From contig CAJUIL010000007.1 of NCBI GenBank assembly GCA_910586225.1, positions 1-64,000 on the forward strand: a stretch of DNA of 64,000 nucleotides, in the 5' to 3' direction. Position 1 is the stretch's first letter. The number at the start of each line of letters is the position of its first letter. The translations under genes and the position numbers were made by a program. This document shows, piece by piece, positions 8,607 to 17,535 of this stretch. Origin of the DNA: an uncultured Eubacterium sp. (lineage in GTDB: Bacteria; Bacillota; Clostridia; Lachnospirales; Lachnospiraceae). The notes under the pieces are model-generated. The model was not told the origin of the DNA, did not search any database, and saw only the letters and a program-made list of their open reading frames with translations.

Positions 8607-9938
8607 TTAATAAAAAACATGATTTCCGATCACAAGACCTGCGGCTCCATTGACACGGTGGAAAAATTTTGCGCCGCCTGTATTATCGCTTCCTGCCAAT
8701 GCCGCCTGTGCTGCAGATGTGCAATGACGATAATTTCCATTCGCAAGCGCTCTTGCCAGCGCGCCATTGGCTACTGGTGAAAACTGACCGCTCTGATATA
8801 CAACGCTGGAAATGCTGTTTGGGAAAGATCCGCTTTTCACACGGTTCATTACAACCGCGCCTACCGCTACCTGTCCTGCATAGCTTTCCCCGCCTGCTTC
8901 ACAGAAAATAATCGCGGAAAGCAGGGTCAGATCACTTGAAGATACCGCGGAATTGCTGGATACAGATGTACTACCCGCAGAGGATGTGCTTCGTAAGGAA
9001 GCCTGCTCCGCTTTTTTCTGTGCAGCAATCATTGCCTGCTCTTCCTCAACAGAAATTGCTTTGCCGACGCCGAGTCCTACTTTTACATACTCCTCAGCCA
9101 CATAGCCCTTCATATCCTTAAAACTGATGACTACCCATCCGTCCTTTTGCTTTGCCTTCTTATTGACGAGCAGCTTATCACCCTTAAACGCTGCCTCCAA
9201 CGCAATCGAATTTTCATTTGCCTTCTGGCGGATACGAAGTCCGTCTGCCTTTACTGTCGCATATGTTTTACAGATTTTTTTTGCAAGCTTATATGCTTTA
9301 TCTCCATATACGCAATACTCGTTATTTACATAGCCGGTTACAGATCCGGAAGTTATCTTTGTCCAGTTCTTACCCTTCTTCAATACCTTCGCTGCGTCAC
9401 CCCTGCGAAGCTTTCCTAATACTTCTGAATCTTCGCCCGGTGCTTTCCGTATATTTAAACAGTCCTCAACATCTGCCATCAGCTTATTCTTCCAGCTTTT
9501 TGCAGATTCAACCTGTGCTTTTTTCGCATTCTTTTCTTTTCCAACGGCTTTTTCTTTTTCCGCCGTTTTTTCCATTGCGGATGTACTTTTCTTTGACACG
9601 GCAGAAATCGCGTTATCCTTCGCTGCTTTCGTATTTTGTGTCCATACGTTAACTCTTGTTTCCGGTTTTTCTGTCCACACGTTTAAGTCAGAAGCCGGTA
9701 CATAAGCGGATACTGTGTCAACATCCAGCTTTTCAATGGACAACTGCTGCTCCAAAAGATCATCAGGAAGCTGCAGCGGTTGGATTGCTGTCATAATGCC
9801 TGCCGCACCATTTCTCGTGCTATGGATAGTTTCTTCGGTCTGCATTATCTGTGGTTGGGAAAAGGCAACTGAGCATACAAGCACCCCCGTTGCACCAGCA
9901 ACCGCCAATCCTTGAGCCAGTCTCTTGTTTCCTCGCAT
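8607..9938 (-). CDS. SH3-domain cell-wall hydrolase (SleB/Hydrolase_2 type)
   Basis: Secreted peptidoglycan hydrolase, related in its catalytic domain to the spore-cortex lytic enzyme SleB. A signal peptide or membrane anchor lies at residues 9-28. A low-complexity Lys/Ala linker leads to two bacterial SH3 domains (about 160-215 and 225-285). The catalytic domain is at 335-443 (LSAIIFCEAGGESYAGQ with the conserved glutamate, then AVGAVVMNRVKSGSFP). Start ATG 9936-9938 has a GGAGG site. A strong promoter lies about 130 nt upstream, leaving a long AT-rich leader. Confidence 0.88.
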   Translation of the reverse strand: MRGNKRLAQGLAVAGATGVLVCSVAFSQPQIMQTEETIHSTRNGAAGIMTAIQPLQLPDDLLEQQLSIEKLDVDTVSAYVPASDLNVWTEKPETRVNVWTQNTKAAKDNAISAVSKKSTSAMEKTAEKEKAVGKEKNAKKAQVESAKSWKNKLMADVEDCLNIRKAPGEDSEVLGKLRRGDAAKVLKKGKNWTKITSGSVTGYVNNEYCVYGDKAYKLAKKICKTYATVKADGLRIRQKANENSIALEAAFKGDKLLVNKKAKQKDGWVVISFKDMKGYVAEEYVKVGLGVGKAISVEEEQAMIAAQKKAEQASLRSTSSAGSTSVSSNSAVSSSDLTLLSAIIFCEAGGESYAGQVAVGAVVMNRVKSGSFPNSISSVVYQSGQFSPVANGALARALANGNYRHCTSAAQAALAGSDNTGGAKFFHRVNGAAGLVIGNHVFY

Positions 9939-10066
9939 AATAATAAACCTCCGTTTTTTCCATGAATAAAACTTTATTTTTTTATTACGTAAAATTCTTT
10001 TAGATTACGTTTTTATTCTATTTTATTCATTTTTTATTACATTTGTTACAAGTTTGTTACGATTGC

Positions 10067-10095
10067 ATTCTAGCACTTTGTAATCACTTTGTCAA
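10067..10095 (-). promoter_or_regulatory. Sigma-A promoter of the SleB-like gene
   Basis: TTGACA (10090-10095), a 17-nt spacer and TAGAAT (10067-10072), with an extended TGC before the -10. The transcript would have an AT-rich leader of roughly 120 nt containing several GTAAC/GTAAT words. Confidence 0.85.
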
Positions 10096-10184
10096 ATTAT
10101 TTTTAAAATTTTTTCCAGTATTTTTTTACCAATCGATAGGATCGGCCAATTTCCGTCTGATCCTCACAGATTGCATTTCTCTTG

Positions 10185-10274
10185 CGGCCTTTAAAATGTA
10201 GGATCTTATGCTTTTTGGAGTCTATCCTCGGCCTTTAAAATAGTGGATCTGACGCTATTTCGGAGTCTATCCTC
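10185..10274. repeat. Two tandem repeats of about 45 bp in the gap 9939-10501
   Basis: Adjacent units both begin CGGCCTTTAAAAT and end GGAGTCTATCCTC, with a diverged centre that can fold (AAATAG pairs with CTATTT in the second unit). A degenerate third unit starting CGGCCAATTT lies just before, near 10143. No coding potential seen. The gap also holds the promoter at 10067 and the pgi terminator at 10321. Confidence 0.75.
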
Positions 10275-10320
10275 AGCCTGTCAGTTCCAGCAAGTGCTAT
10301 TTTCTCTTTCTCAGATAACG

Positions 10321-10351
10321 AAAAAAAGGATTGGCAGCGTCCTGCCAATCC
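10321..10351 (-). terminator. Rho-independent terminator (pgi)
   Basis: GGATTGGCAG CGTC CTGCCAATCC, a perfect 10-bp stem followed by seven T on the minus strand. It lies about 150 nt after the pgi stop. Confidence 0.85.
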
Positions 10352-10501
10352 CAATTCTTACTTATGATAGTGATAACTTAATAATGACAACTTGATAATA
10401 ATAACTTATAAAACTAAATGACCTTAATTATATCTTTGTAATATTTTGACTTTTTTGCTTAATGTCAATTCTTAAGACAGAAGCAAGGTTCTAAAGAATT
10501 A

Positions 10502-11848
10502 TTACAATCTCTTTAACAGCGCTTCCTTCTCTGCTTCGTAACCAGGTTTGCCTAATAATGCAAACATATTCTTCTTGTAGCTTTCTACACCAGGCTGGTT
10601 AAATGGATTTACACCGAGCAAATATCCGCTGACACCGCAAGCAAACTCGAAGAAATATATTAATTCCCCAAGATAAAATTCATTCTGCTGCGGGATCTTT
10701 ACCATCAGGTTTGGTACGTTTCCATCCGTATGCGCCAGAATCGTTCCATTCATAGCGCTCTTATTTACAAAATCCATATCCTTTCCTGCCAGATAATTCA
10801 GCCCGTCCAAATCTACTGGTTCTTCTTTCAGCTCTACACGGCAGCGCGGTTCTTCCACATTTAAGACCGTTTCATACATGATCCTGGAACCATCCTGGAT
10901 AAACTGACCCATGGAATGCAGATCCGTCGTTAGATCAACCGAAGCCGGGAAGATACCTTTCTGATCCTTTCCTTCCGATTCACCGTACAGCTGTTTCCAC
11001 CATTCAGAAACATAATGAAGGCTTGGTTCATAATTTGCCAAAACTTCCACATATTTTCCTTTTCTAAGCAAAATATTGCGAATTGCTGCATACTGCAGAG
11101 CAGCGTTATCCTCAAAGCCGCTTTCCAAAGCAAGCTTTCTACCTTCCGCTGCGCCTTCCATCAGCTTTGTAATATCTGCGCCGCTAACTGCGATCGGCAG
11201 CAGCCCAACTGCCGTCAATACGGAAAAACGTCCGCCAACATCATCTGGTACTACAAAGGTTTCATAACCTTCTTCGTCAGAAAGGCTCTTTAACGCTCCC
11301 CTTGCTTTATCTGTTGTAGCATAAATTCTCTTTGCTGCTTCTTCCTTGCCGTATTTTTTCTCCAGCATCTCTTTAAAAATGCGGAATGCAATCGCTGGCT
11401 CTGTTGTTGTCCCGGACTTTGAGATCACATTTACTGAAAAATCTCTATCACCAATTACATCCATCAAGCCCTGTACATAAGAACCGCTGATACTATTGCC
11501 GACATAATAGATTTCCGGAGCCTTGCGCAGCTCCTTCGGAATATTGTTGTAAAATCCATGACGCAAAAATTCAATCGCTGCTCTGGCTCCTAAATAAGAA
11601 CCACCGATACCGATTACTAAAAGCACTTCAGAATCAGACTGGATCTTTTCCGCAGCCTTCTGGATACGTCCAAATTCCTCCTTATCATAGTCCACTGGAA
11701 GGTCAATCCATCCAAGAAAATCATTTCCGGCACCCGTTTTAGACACAAGAAGCTCTTTTGCATCATTTACGAGCTTTGTCATGTACCCTACTTCTTCTTC
11801 GCTGATGAAACCAGCTGCTTTTGAGTAATCAAATGTAATTTTGCTCAT
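10502..11848 (-). CDS. pgi: Glucose-6-phosphate isomerase
   Basis: Interconverts glucose 6-phosphate and fructose 6-phosphate in glycolysis. The 448 residues fit the shorter Gram-positive form. Two SIS domains: the sugar-phosphate sites GIGGSYLGARA and SKSGTTTEPAIAF are both present. ATG at 11846-11848 has an AAGGAGAG site. Single gene with its own promoter and terminator. Confidence 0.96.
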   Translation of the reverse strand: MSKITFDYSKAAGFISEEEVGYMTKLVNDAKELLVSKTGAGNDFLGWIDLPVDYDKEEFGRIQKAAEKIQSDSEVLLVIGIGGSYLGARAAIEFLRHGFYNNIPKELRKAPEIYYVGNSISGSYVQGLMDVIGDRDFSVNVISKSGTTTEPAIAFRIFKEMLEKKYGKEEAAKRIYATTDKARGALKSLSDEEGYETFVVPDDVGGRFSVLTAVGLLPIAVSGADITKLMEGAAEGRKLALESGFEDNAALQYAAIRNILLRKGKYVEVLANYEPSLHYVSEWWKQLYGESEGKDQKGIFPASVDLTTDLHSMGQFIQDGSRIMYETVLNVEEPRCRVELKEEPVDLDGLNYLAGKDMDFVNKSAMNGTILAHTDGNVPNLMVKIPQQNEFYLGELIYFFEFACGVSGYLLGVNPFNQPGVESYKKNMFALLGKPGYEAEKEALLKRL

Positions 11849-11920
11849 ATTTAACTCTCCTTATTGTATTGTTGTACACAGTTTCCCTCGCGGACTGCTT
11901 TTTTATCATAACTATTATTC

Positions 11921-11949
11921 ATTTTAACAAAATACTGAAAAATACGCAA
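11921..11949 (-). promoter_or_regulatory. Probable pgi promoter
   Basis: TTGCGT (11944-11949), 17-nt spacer, TAAAAT (11921-11926), about 75 nt upstream of the pgi start. Confidence 0.6.
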
Positions 11950-12021
11950 GTGATTCTGGTAATTTTTGACAATCCTATAACTACTTAAGCAACAAGCCGG
12001 CTTAGCCAGCAACTGCCCAGA

Positions 12022-12399
12022 CTAATCAAAAATCTCCTGCAGTACAGTGTCTAATAATTCTTCCTCTTTTTTCTGTTTTTTATGCGCAAGCACAGCACGC
12101 ATATCCTCTTCCTGCCGGCTTTTCACGGTCTGTGCCGCCGTCAGCTGCACCGCATCCTTTTGTTCTTCTCTTATCCCTGATCTGCTGTATGTTTCCTCCT
12201 GCTCCGGCTCTTCATCAGCATTCTCACTGAATACCGCATTCAGATATCGCTGCAGCCAATACGCGGCTCGTTTCAGCCTCTTGTTAATACGGCTTGTCTG
12301 CCCGATATGTACAAATTCTAAAACTATCGCTGAGAAAATCAGGACAGCCGTTATCATTTGTACATTTGACATTGCTAATGTCAGAATCTGGTCTAACAT
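12022..12399 (-). CDS. Small single-span membrane protein
   Basis: Not recognised; 125 residues. A hydrophobic segment near residues 12-30 is followed by a basic patch (INKRLKRAAYWLQRY), then an acidic, charged tail. An in-frame TTG two codons upstream is possible, but ATG at 12397-12399 is better spaced from AGGAAG. The topology suggests a membrane anchor with a cytoplasmic coiled tail. Confidence 0.65.
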   Translation of the reverse strand: MLDQILTLAMSNVQMITAVLIFSAIVLEFVHIGQTSRINKRLKRAAYWLQRYLNAVFSENADEEPEQEETYSRSGIREEQKDAVQLTAAQTVKSRQEEDMRAVLAHKKQKKEEELLDTVLQEIFD

Positions 12400-12513
12400 A
12401 CCCAACTTCCTTTCTGCTATATTTTTCGGGATATCCCTAATATAATAGAAAGAAGGTGCGGATACTGTCGAAGAGCGTATGTAAAACAGCTTGTTTCAGC
12501 AAATACCGGCTTC

Positions 12514-13758
12514 TTATTCTGTTTTTTCCGTCAGAAATCCATTAAAGCAGCAGCCGTATTCTTCATTTAAGACAATAATGCGAAATCGGGCATTTTTTGC
12601 CTTAATCTCTCCTAATACTTGATTCTGTATCTGACCACTCATCGGACATATCCAAAACACCGCGTTTTTCTTTTCATCCAGATTCATGAAGCTACTTTCC
12701 CAGTTACAAACATTTCCGCTGTTTGGCACAGATACAGCCCTTATCTGCGGTGCCACCACACGATAATGCCGCTGAAGCTCCTGAATATGCTTGTTCAGCC
12801 GGATGTTGCCTAATAACAGCATACCTGCTCTCAGCTCAGCTTTTTCTGTACGATGGCAATGGCACACATCATAGTCATTATAAAGCATACATTTTACCGT
12901 ACATCTTCCGTCATCTCTCTCAATATCCGCATGGCAAAAGTCCTCTTTATCAATAACAATCGTATTCAACACACAATCCGTCTGCGTTGCAATAATCTCT
13001 GTCGGACTGCAGAACATTGTCAGCGTCTCCATACCATGGTCTGTAAAAGCCTTCCGGTAAGCCAACAGCATTTTCATAATCTCGCGTTCATCTATTTTGC
13101 CGATCCTTGCACTTTTTGCATAATGAAACAAAAAATGTCGGATCCTATGCAGATCAATGCCAAAATAGCCGAATTGAAACAGCGTCCGGTTATTCACCAT
13201 ATGCCCTGCTTTCATCACAGGGATGCGGTATCCCTCCATTTCTTCGATAATATCCAGTATTTCCTGATCCTGTGTCTCAAAATAAAATCCCGGATACATC
13301 TCATGCTCCGCCTTTTCAAATGCCTTCCCGTTCCCATAAATAAAATAGACCTTCTCAACCTTCGCCTTTTTCAAATACAAATATGGCGTCTGAAGAAATT
13401 CCATCACCTCCTGGTCCCTGATTCCTTTCTTTACCACCGATTGCATGATTAACAAGCGCTGGATTGGCGCCACGTAGGGGATGATCACCGTACCTACGAC
13501 ATCATTGCGTATCGTATGAATCAAGCGTTCTGCATCTTCCAGGGAAAAACTCCCCATAACAAACATATGAACTGGACTGCCGTTATACAGCATCGGTCCG
13601 TTTCCATTTTGCCGATTTTGTTCCAAAGGACTATGATTCATCTCGCAGGAATACACGTAACGCAGCTGCTCCTGAACACCCTTATCCCATATACATCCTG
13701 ACATTATGACCGCATTTGATGTATTTTCGAACAAATATCGAAATAATCTTACATCCAT
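12514..13758 (-). CDS. Probable catalytically dead metallo-beta-lactamase-fold protein
   Basis: 414 residues, no assigned function. The order of motifs resembles ComEC-type MBL domains with the metal ligands replaced. Where HxHxDH is expected the protein reads SFSLED (near residue 71), followed by the family-like VIIPYVAPIQRLLI. Near residue 318, GMLLLGNIRL stands where TGD is expected. PNSGNVCNW stands where PHHGS is expected. A cysteine/histidine cluster (CTVKC, CHCHRTE) lies just before. These alignments are by eye. It is divergent from murG and probably monocistronic. Confidence 0.55.
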   Translation of the reverse strand: MDVRLFRYLFENTSNAVIMSGCIWDKGVQEQLRYVYSCEMNHSPLEQNRQNGNGPMLYNGSPVHMFVMGSFSLEDAERLIHTIRNDVVGTVIIPYVAPIQRLLIMQSVVKKGIRDQEVMEFLQTPYLYLKKAKVEKVYFIYGNGKAFEKAEHEMYPGFYFETQDQEILDIIEEMEGYRIPVMKAGHMVNNRTLFQFGYFGIDLHRIRHFLFHYAKSARIGKIDEREIMKMLLAYRKAFTDHGMETLTMFCSPTEIIATQTDCVLNTIVIDKEDFCHADIERDDGRCTVKCMLYNDYDVCHCHRTEKAELRAGMLLLGNIRLNKHIQELQRHYRVVAPQIRAVSVPNSGNVCNWESSFMNLDEKKNAVFWICPMSGQIQNQVLGEIKAKNARFRIIVLNEEYGCCFNGFLTEKTE

Positions 13759-13925
13759 GTATTACTCCTTTTGTTCCCCATAGCTTTTGTGCAACAGATC
13801 CATGTTCCTTTCTCTGTTACGATAATGCACCTATTAACTACAATACCTATCTATATTCTATTCTTTTATTTTGTATTTACAAGTCTTTTTATACCTGTTT
13901 TTTCATATACATAAAAAATAAGGAT

Positions 13926-13954
13926 TTGACATTTCCCATATTTCGGTTGATAAT
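13926..13954 (+). promoter_or_regulatory. Sigma-A promoter of murG
   Basis: TTGACA (13926-13931), 17-nt spacer, GATAAT (13949-13954). The predicted start of transcription is only about 25 nt before the murG ATG. Confidence 0.85.
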
Positions 13955-13984
13955 AAAGATAAATTATGGAGGAAGGAAGTTCAA

Positions 13985-15049
13985 ATGAAAAAGATTATAT
14001 TAACTGGCGGAGGTACGGCTGGACACGTCACACCAAATATAGCCCTGCTTCCGCGTTTACGTGAAGCCGGATTTGATATTACCTACATCGGATCCTACAA
14101 TGGAATTGAAAAACAACTGCTAAAAGAGCAAAAAATCCCTTACTATGGCATTTCTTCTGGAAAACTGCGCCGTTATTTTGATATTAAAAACTTTTCAGAC
14201 CCACTGAAGGTTATCAAAGGTCTTGGACAATCTATCCGGCTAATGCGGAAGCTAAAACCGGATATCGTATTTTCCAAAGGTGGCTTTGTATCGGTACCTG
14301 TTATCCTTGCCGCAAGATTCTGCCATATACCGTCCATTATCCACGAATCTGATCTGACCCCAGGACTGGCAAATAAGCTCGCGATCCCGAATGCCGCCAA
14401 AGTATGCTGTAATTTTCCAGAAACATTAAAATATCTTCCAGAAGACAAGGCTGTACTAACTGGTTCCCCGATCCGTAAGGAGCTATTGACCGGAAATAAA
14501 GAAAGTGCCCGCGCTCAATGTCATTTTTCCAACGAAAAACCTGTACTTTTCGTAGTAGGCGGAAGCAGCGGATCCAAATTTATCAACGATACGATCCGTG
14601 GACTACTGCCAGAGCTGTTAAAATCCTATCAGGTAATACATATGTGCGGCAAAGGAAATATCGAAGAGTCTTTAAAACGGACAGCCGGATACAAACAATT
14701 TGAATATATCGGCGCCGAACTGAACGATATTTTCGCATTGGCGGATCTTGTCATATCCCGCGCAGGGGCAAATTCCATCTGCGAGCTGCTTGCGCTGCAT
14801 AAACCAAACATCCTGATCCCGCTCTCCGCAAATGCCAGCCGCGGCGACCAGATATTAAACGCACAGTCTTTTGAAAAGCAGGGATATAGTGTTGTTATTG
14901 AAGAAGAGATCATTACACCGGATAAGCTACTTAATATCATTCACGAAACCTATAAAAACCGGGAACGGTATGTAACCGCTATGGAGAAAAGCAACACGCT
15001 GAATTCGGTGGAAAAAATTGTTTCACTTATTGAGGAAACCGCAAAATAA
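13985..15049 (+). CDS. murG: UDP-GlcNAc:lipid I N-acetylglucosaminyltransferase MurG
   Basis: Membrane-associated GT28 glycosyltransferase that makes lipid II for peptidoglycan. The N-terminal GGGTAGHVTPNIAL loop (lipid/acceptor side), FSKGGFVSVP and HESDLTPGLANKLA are present, with the C-terminal UDP-GlcNAc site SRAGANSICELLALHKPNILIP. 354 residues is normal. RBS GGAGGAAGGAAG. It stands alone here rather than in a dcw cluster, with its own promoter and terminator. Confidence 0.93.
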   Translation: MKKIILTGGGTAGHVTPNIALLPRLREAGFDITYIGSYNGIEKQLLKEQKIPYYGISSGKLRRYFDIKNFSDPLKVIKGLGQSIRLMRKLKPDIVFSKGGFVSVPVILAARFCHIPSIIHESDLTPGLANKLAIPNAAKVCCNFPETLKYLPEDKAVLTGSPIRKELLTGNKESARAQCHFSNEKPVLFVVGGSSGSKFINDTIRGLLPELLKSYQVIHMCGKGNIEESLKRTAGYKQFEYIGAELNDIFALADLVISRAGANSICELLALHKPNILIPLSANASRGDQILNAQSFEKQGYSVVIEEEIITPDKLLNIIHETYKNRERYVTAMEKSNTLNSVEKIVSLIEETAK

Positions 15050-15070
15050 TCAAATGACAATTACCGCCTT

Positions 15071-15122
15071 TGCCTGGCTGGGTTAAGCATCCTGTCCCGC
15101 CAGGCAGCTTTCTTGTTTTTTA
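15071..15122 (+). terminator. Rho-independent terminator of murG
   Basis: TGCCTGGC (15071-15078) pairs with GCCAGGCA (15099-15106), followed by a T-rich tract ending in TTTTTT. Confidence 0.8.
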
Positions 15123-15155
15123 ATATATTTAAGATATCGATTGCCTGCTTTCGCC

Positions 15156-15578
15156 TTATGCCTCCAGCTTTAACTTCTGGCAAATATCATCCTGCTCCTC
15201 TGCTGCGAAATCCTCGTGTGTCCAGTTCAGCAAATCGCTGTTTTTCATCCCCTTATAACGTGGGATCAAATGCATATGAAAATGAAATACCGTTTGCCCG
15301 GCCACCTCGCCATTATTCTGCAGCAGATTGAACCCATCACAGCCTAAGACAGCCGTCATATGTGCTGCTAGTTTTTTTGCCAGCTTTGCGGCTTTTGCCA
15401 GCAGCTCCTCACTGATCTCATAAATATTCGCGCAATGCTCCTTAGGAAGTATTAACGCATGGCCTTTGGAAGCTGGACTCGCGTCAAGGATCACTTTAAA
15501 ATCCTGATCCTCATAAATCGTCCTGGAAGGAATCTCTCCTGCAATTATCTTACAAAAGATACAATTATCGTCTTTCAT
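15156..15578 (-). CDS. HIT-family nucleotide-binding protein (HinT-like)
   Basis: Histidine-triad hydrolase or transferase acting on nucleoside phosphoramidates or adenylates. The triad HFHMHLIPR is present near residue 98, and the N-terminal CIFCKIIAGEIPS carries the usual CxxC. 140 residues is normal. RBS AAGGAG. It is convergent with murG and divergent from the kinase at 15681. Confidence 0.9.
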   Translation of the reverse strand: MKDDNCIFCKIIAGEIPSRTIYEDQDFKVILDASPASKGHALILPKEHCANIYEISEELLAKAAKLAKKLAAHMTAVLGCDGFNLLQNNGEVAGQTVFHFHMHLIPRYKGMKNSDLLNWTHEDFAAEEQDDICQKLKLEA

Positions 15579-15615
15579 TTTGGTTCTCCTTTCATTGCAT
15601 GTTTTGAATTTACCA

Positions 15616-15644
15616 TTGTAATAAAAACTAAAAAATGCTAGAAT
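15616..15644 (+). promoter_or_regulatory. Promoter of the orphan histidine kinase
   Basis: TTGTAA (15616-15621), 17-nt spacer, TAGAAT (15639-15644) with an extended TGC. Confidence 0.7.
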
Positions 15645-15680
15645 TTAACAAACATATTATTAATATAGGGGGGTTTTTAC

Positions 15681-16319
15681 ATGAATGCACTAAACTATCA
15701 ACACATTTTTCACGAGATCAAAAACACCGTTACTCTGATCAACAGCTCTGCGCAACTGCTTGACATAAAATGTCCGCAGCTGAATACCGAGCCACATTGG
15801 GATAATATCCGGCATGAAATCACCTATTTAAAAAATATGATCCTGGAAATATCCCAGGCAGGCTCCACAGAACAGCTTCAAAAAGAATTTCTGGATTTAA
15901 ACTGCCTTCTAGAAAACGTCTGTCGTTTTATGAAAGACACTTATCCTGACATAAAGTGGAAATTGAAGCTCTGCAAACAGCTTCCATTGGTATATGCAGA
16001 CAAAATCAAGATCAAGCAGACCGTTTTAAATCTGATCAAAAATTCTGCAGAAGCCGAGTCCAAGCATATCGCGATCAAAACTCAATCCGATGACAACTTT
16101 GTAAAAATTGTACTTACTGACTGCGGAGGCGGCATTCCTTTAGAACTTGAGGATAAGGTATTCGACCTATTTACCACCTCCAAGGAGCAAGGAACCGGAC
16201 TTGGACTTTGCATTGCGAAACAAATTGTTGAATCCCATGACGGAACACTCCTTCTGGACAACCACCCTGGCGACGGCTGCACCTTTACCATCAGCCTTCC
16301 GACCACAGTAACCGCATAA
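15681..16319 (+). CDS. Orphan cytoplasmic histidine kinase without sensor domain
   Basis: 212 residues with only the transmitter: H-box FHEIKNTVTLINSSAQLL (histidine 11), N-box QTVLNLIKNSAEA, G1 box DCGGGIPLELE and G2 box GTGLGLCIAKQIVESHDG. It resembles the C-terminal half of NtrB/KinB-type kinases. There is no transmembrane or PAS region and no response regulator next to it, so its input and partner are unknown. RBS GGGGGG; own promoter and terminator. Confidence 0.85.
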   Translation: MNALNYQHIFHEIKNTVTLINSSAQLLDIKCPQLNTEPHWDNIRHEITYLKNMILEISQAGSTEQLQKEFLDLNCLLENVCRFMKDTYPDIKWKLKLCKQLPLVYADKIKIKQTVLNLIKNSAEAESKHIAIKTQSDDNFVKIVLTDCGGGIPLELEDKVFDLFTTSKEQGTGLGLCIAKQIVESHDGTLLLDNHPGDGCTFTISLPTTVTA

Positions 16320-16320
16320 C

Positions 16321-16342
16321 GGCATCGATAATGCCATTTTTA
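16321..16342 (+). terminator. Short terminator after the histidine kinase
   Basis: GGCAT CGATA ATGCC stem-loop immediately after the stop codon, followed by ATTTTTAATA. Confidence 0.6.
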
Positions 16343-16432
16343 ATATACATCTTGCCGCGACAAATACACCATTCTGCAGCAGGCCATCCAGTCAGAGCTT
16401 TTGCGCAGGCAGGATGTATATTCCTTATCCTG

Positions 16433-17437
16433 TTATCCAAAATTAAAAATGTCGTCCAACATTCTTAACGTTTTGAAATTGCCCTTTGCCGTTAGTTCCC
16501 CTGTCATAAACGCCCTCTGGAATGTCATTTTTCCAGCTATAATACGTTCCAACACATCTGGCGTCATTTTAGCATAGACATCTACACCATCCTGCTTCCC
16601 GTAGCTGCACATCAGCTGATCCTGATCCACTTCGATCGTTAAAGGCTTTCTTTTTCCGTCAATAATAAATAGATACTTTGCTTTAAAATCAGCCTGCGGT
16701 TTAAAATGTGCTTCCAGGTCTTCAATATAAGGCGGCACCGGATCTTCATCATCATCCGACTTATCTCTATCCAACAGCCCTTTGAACTTATTTGCAAGCT
16801 CTTCAATATCTTCCTTTTGCTTTTTCACATACGTATCATCAGAAACATATTTTGACAGCTGCTCGCTCTCCTGCGGCGTCAGACCCAAATCCTGCGTACG
16901 CAGCACGGTCTTTGTTACCGCCTGATTACTATTCGGCAGGCTCTTCATCTTCTGCGAAATGGTACGGTAGAGATTTTCTGCTTTCTTTTCAATGATTACA
17001 GAATAATCTTGGTTCATTTCAAAGGTCAGAAGATCCGCCACATATCCACATAACCCGGCACACGGCAGCCCTCCCAGCATTTCCCAAGCATTTGCAAGCG
17101 TTAGCTCTCCTTCCCGCTCTCCATATGCCGTAGACATAACCACTGGCTGCATATACGTCTGACTGATCTTTTCTTTATCGCCATACAGCCAGCAGGCATC
17201 TAAAAACTGCTGCATATAGCCCCCGATGCCAAGCCATTCGACCGTCGTTGCAAGAATAATTCCATCTGCTTCTTTAATCGTCTGCGGAAGCGTCGCGATA
17301 CTGTTTTTCTGCTCATAGATATTATAGCGCTCTACACTCACCCGCAGTTCTTCCAATACCTGCTGCATTTTATTAATTACATACAGAGACGGATCATCTA
17401 GAACACCTCTGCCGCCATAATAAATGTTTACTTTCAT
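16433..17437 (-). CDS. Flavodoxin-like oxidoreductase fused to SCP2 domain
   Basis: 334 residues. The N-terminal 170 or so form an NAD(P)H-dependent FMN reductase-like fold (MKVNIYYGGRG, ILATTVEWLGIGGYMQQFLD). The C-terminal 100 are an SCP2 sterol-carrier-like lipid-binding domain (ITAGKMTFQRAF-type motif seen as IAGKMTFQRAFMTGELTAKGN). A charged linker lies between. Substrate unknown. This fusion is a known arrangement in clostridia. Monocistronic. Confidence 0.8.
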   Translation of the reverse strand: MKVNIYYGGRGVLDDPSLYVINKMQQVLEELRVSVERYNIYEQKNSIATLPQTIKEADGIILATTVEWLGIGGYMQQFLDACWLYGDKEKISQTYMQPVVMSTAYGEREGELTLANAWEMLGGLPCAGLCGYVADLLTFEMNQDYSVIIEKKAENLYRTISQKMKSLPNSNQAVTKTVLRTQDLGLTPQESEQLSKYVSDDTYVKKQKEDIEELANKFKGLLDRDKSDDDEDPVPPYIEDLEAHFKPQADFKAKYLFIIDGKRKPLTIEVDQDQLMCSYGKQDGVDVYAKMTPDVLERIIAGKMTFQRAFMTGELTAKGNFKTLRMLDDIFNFG

Positions 17438-17535
17438 ATTCTACCTCTCATCAGTATATTATGTTTCGCATATTCTCCGTGACTATGACCTCATTTTACA
17501 TAGTATATAGACTTTTTAACAAAATTTCAAGCATT

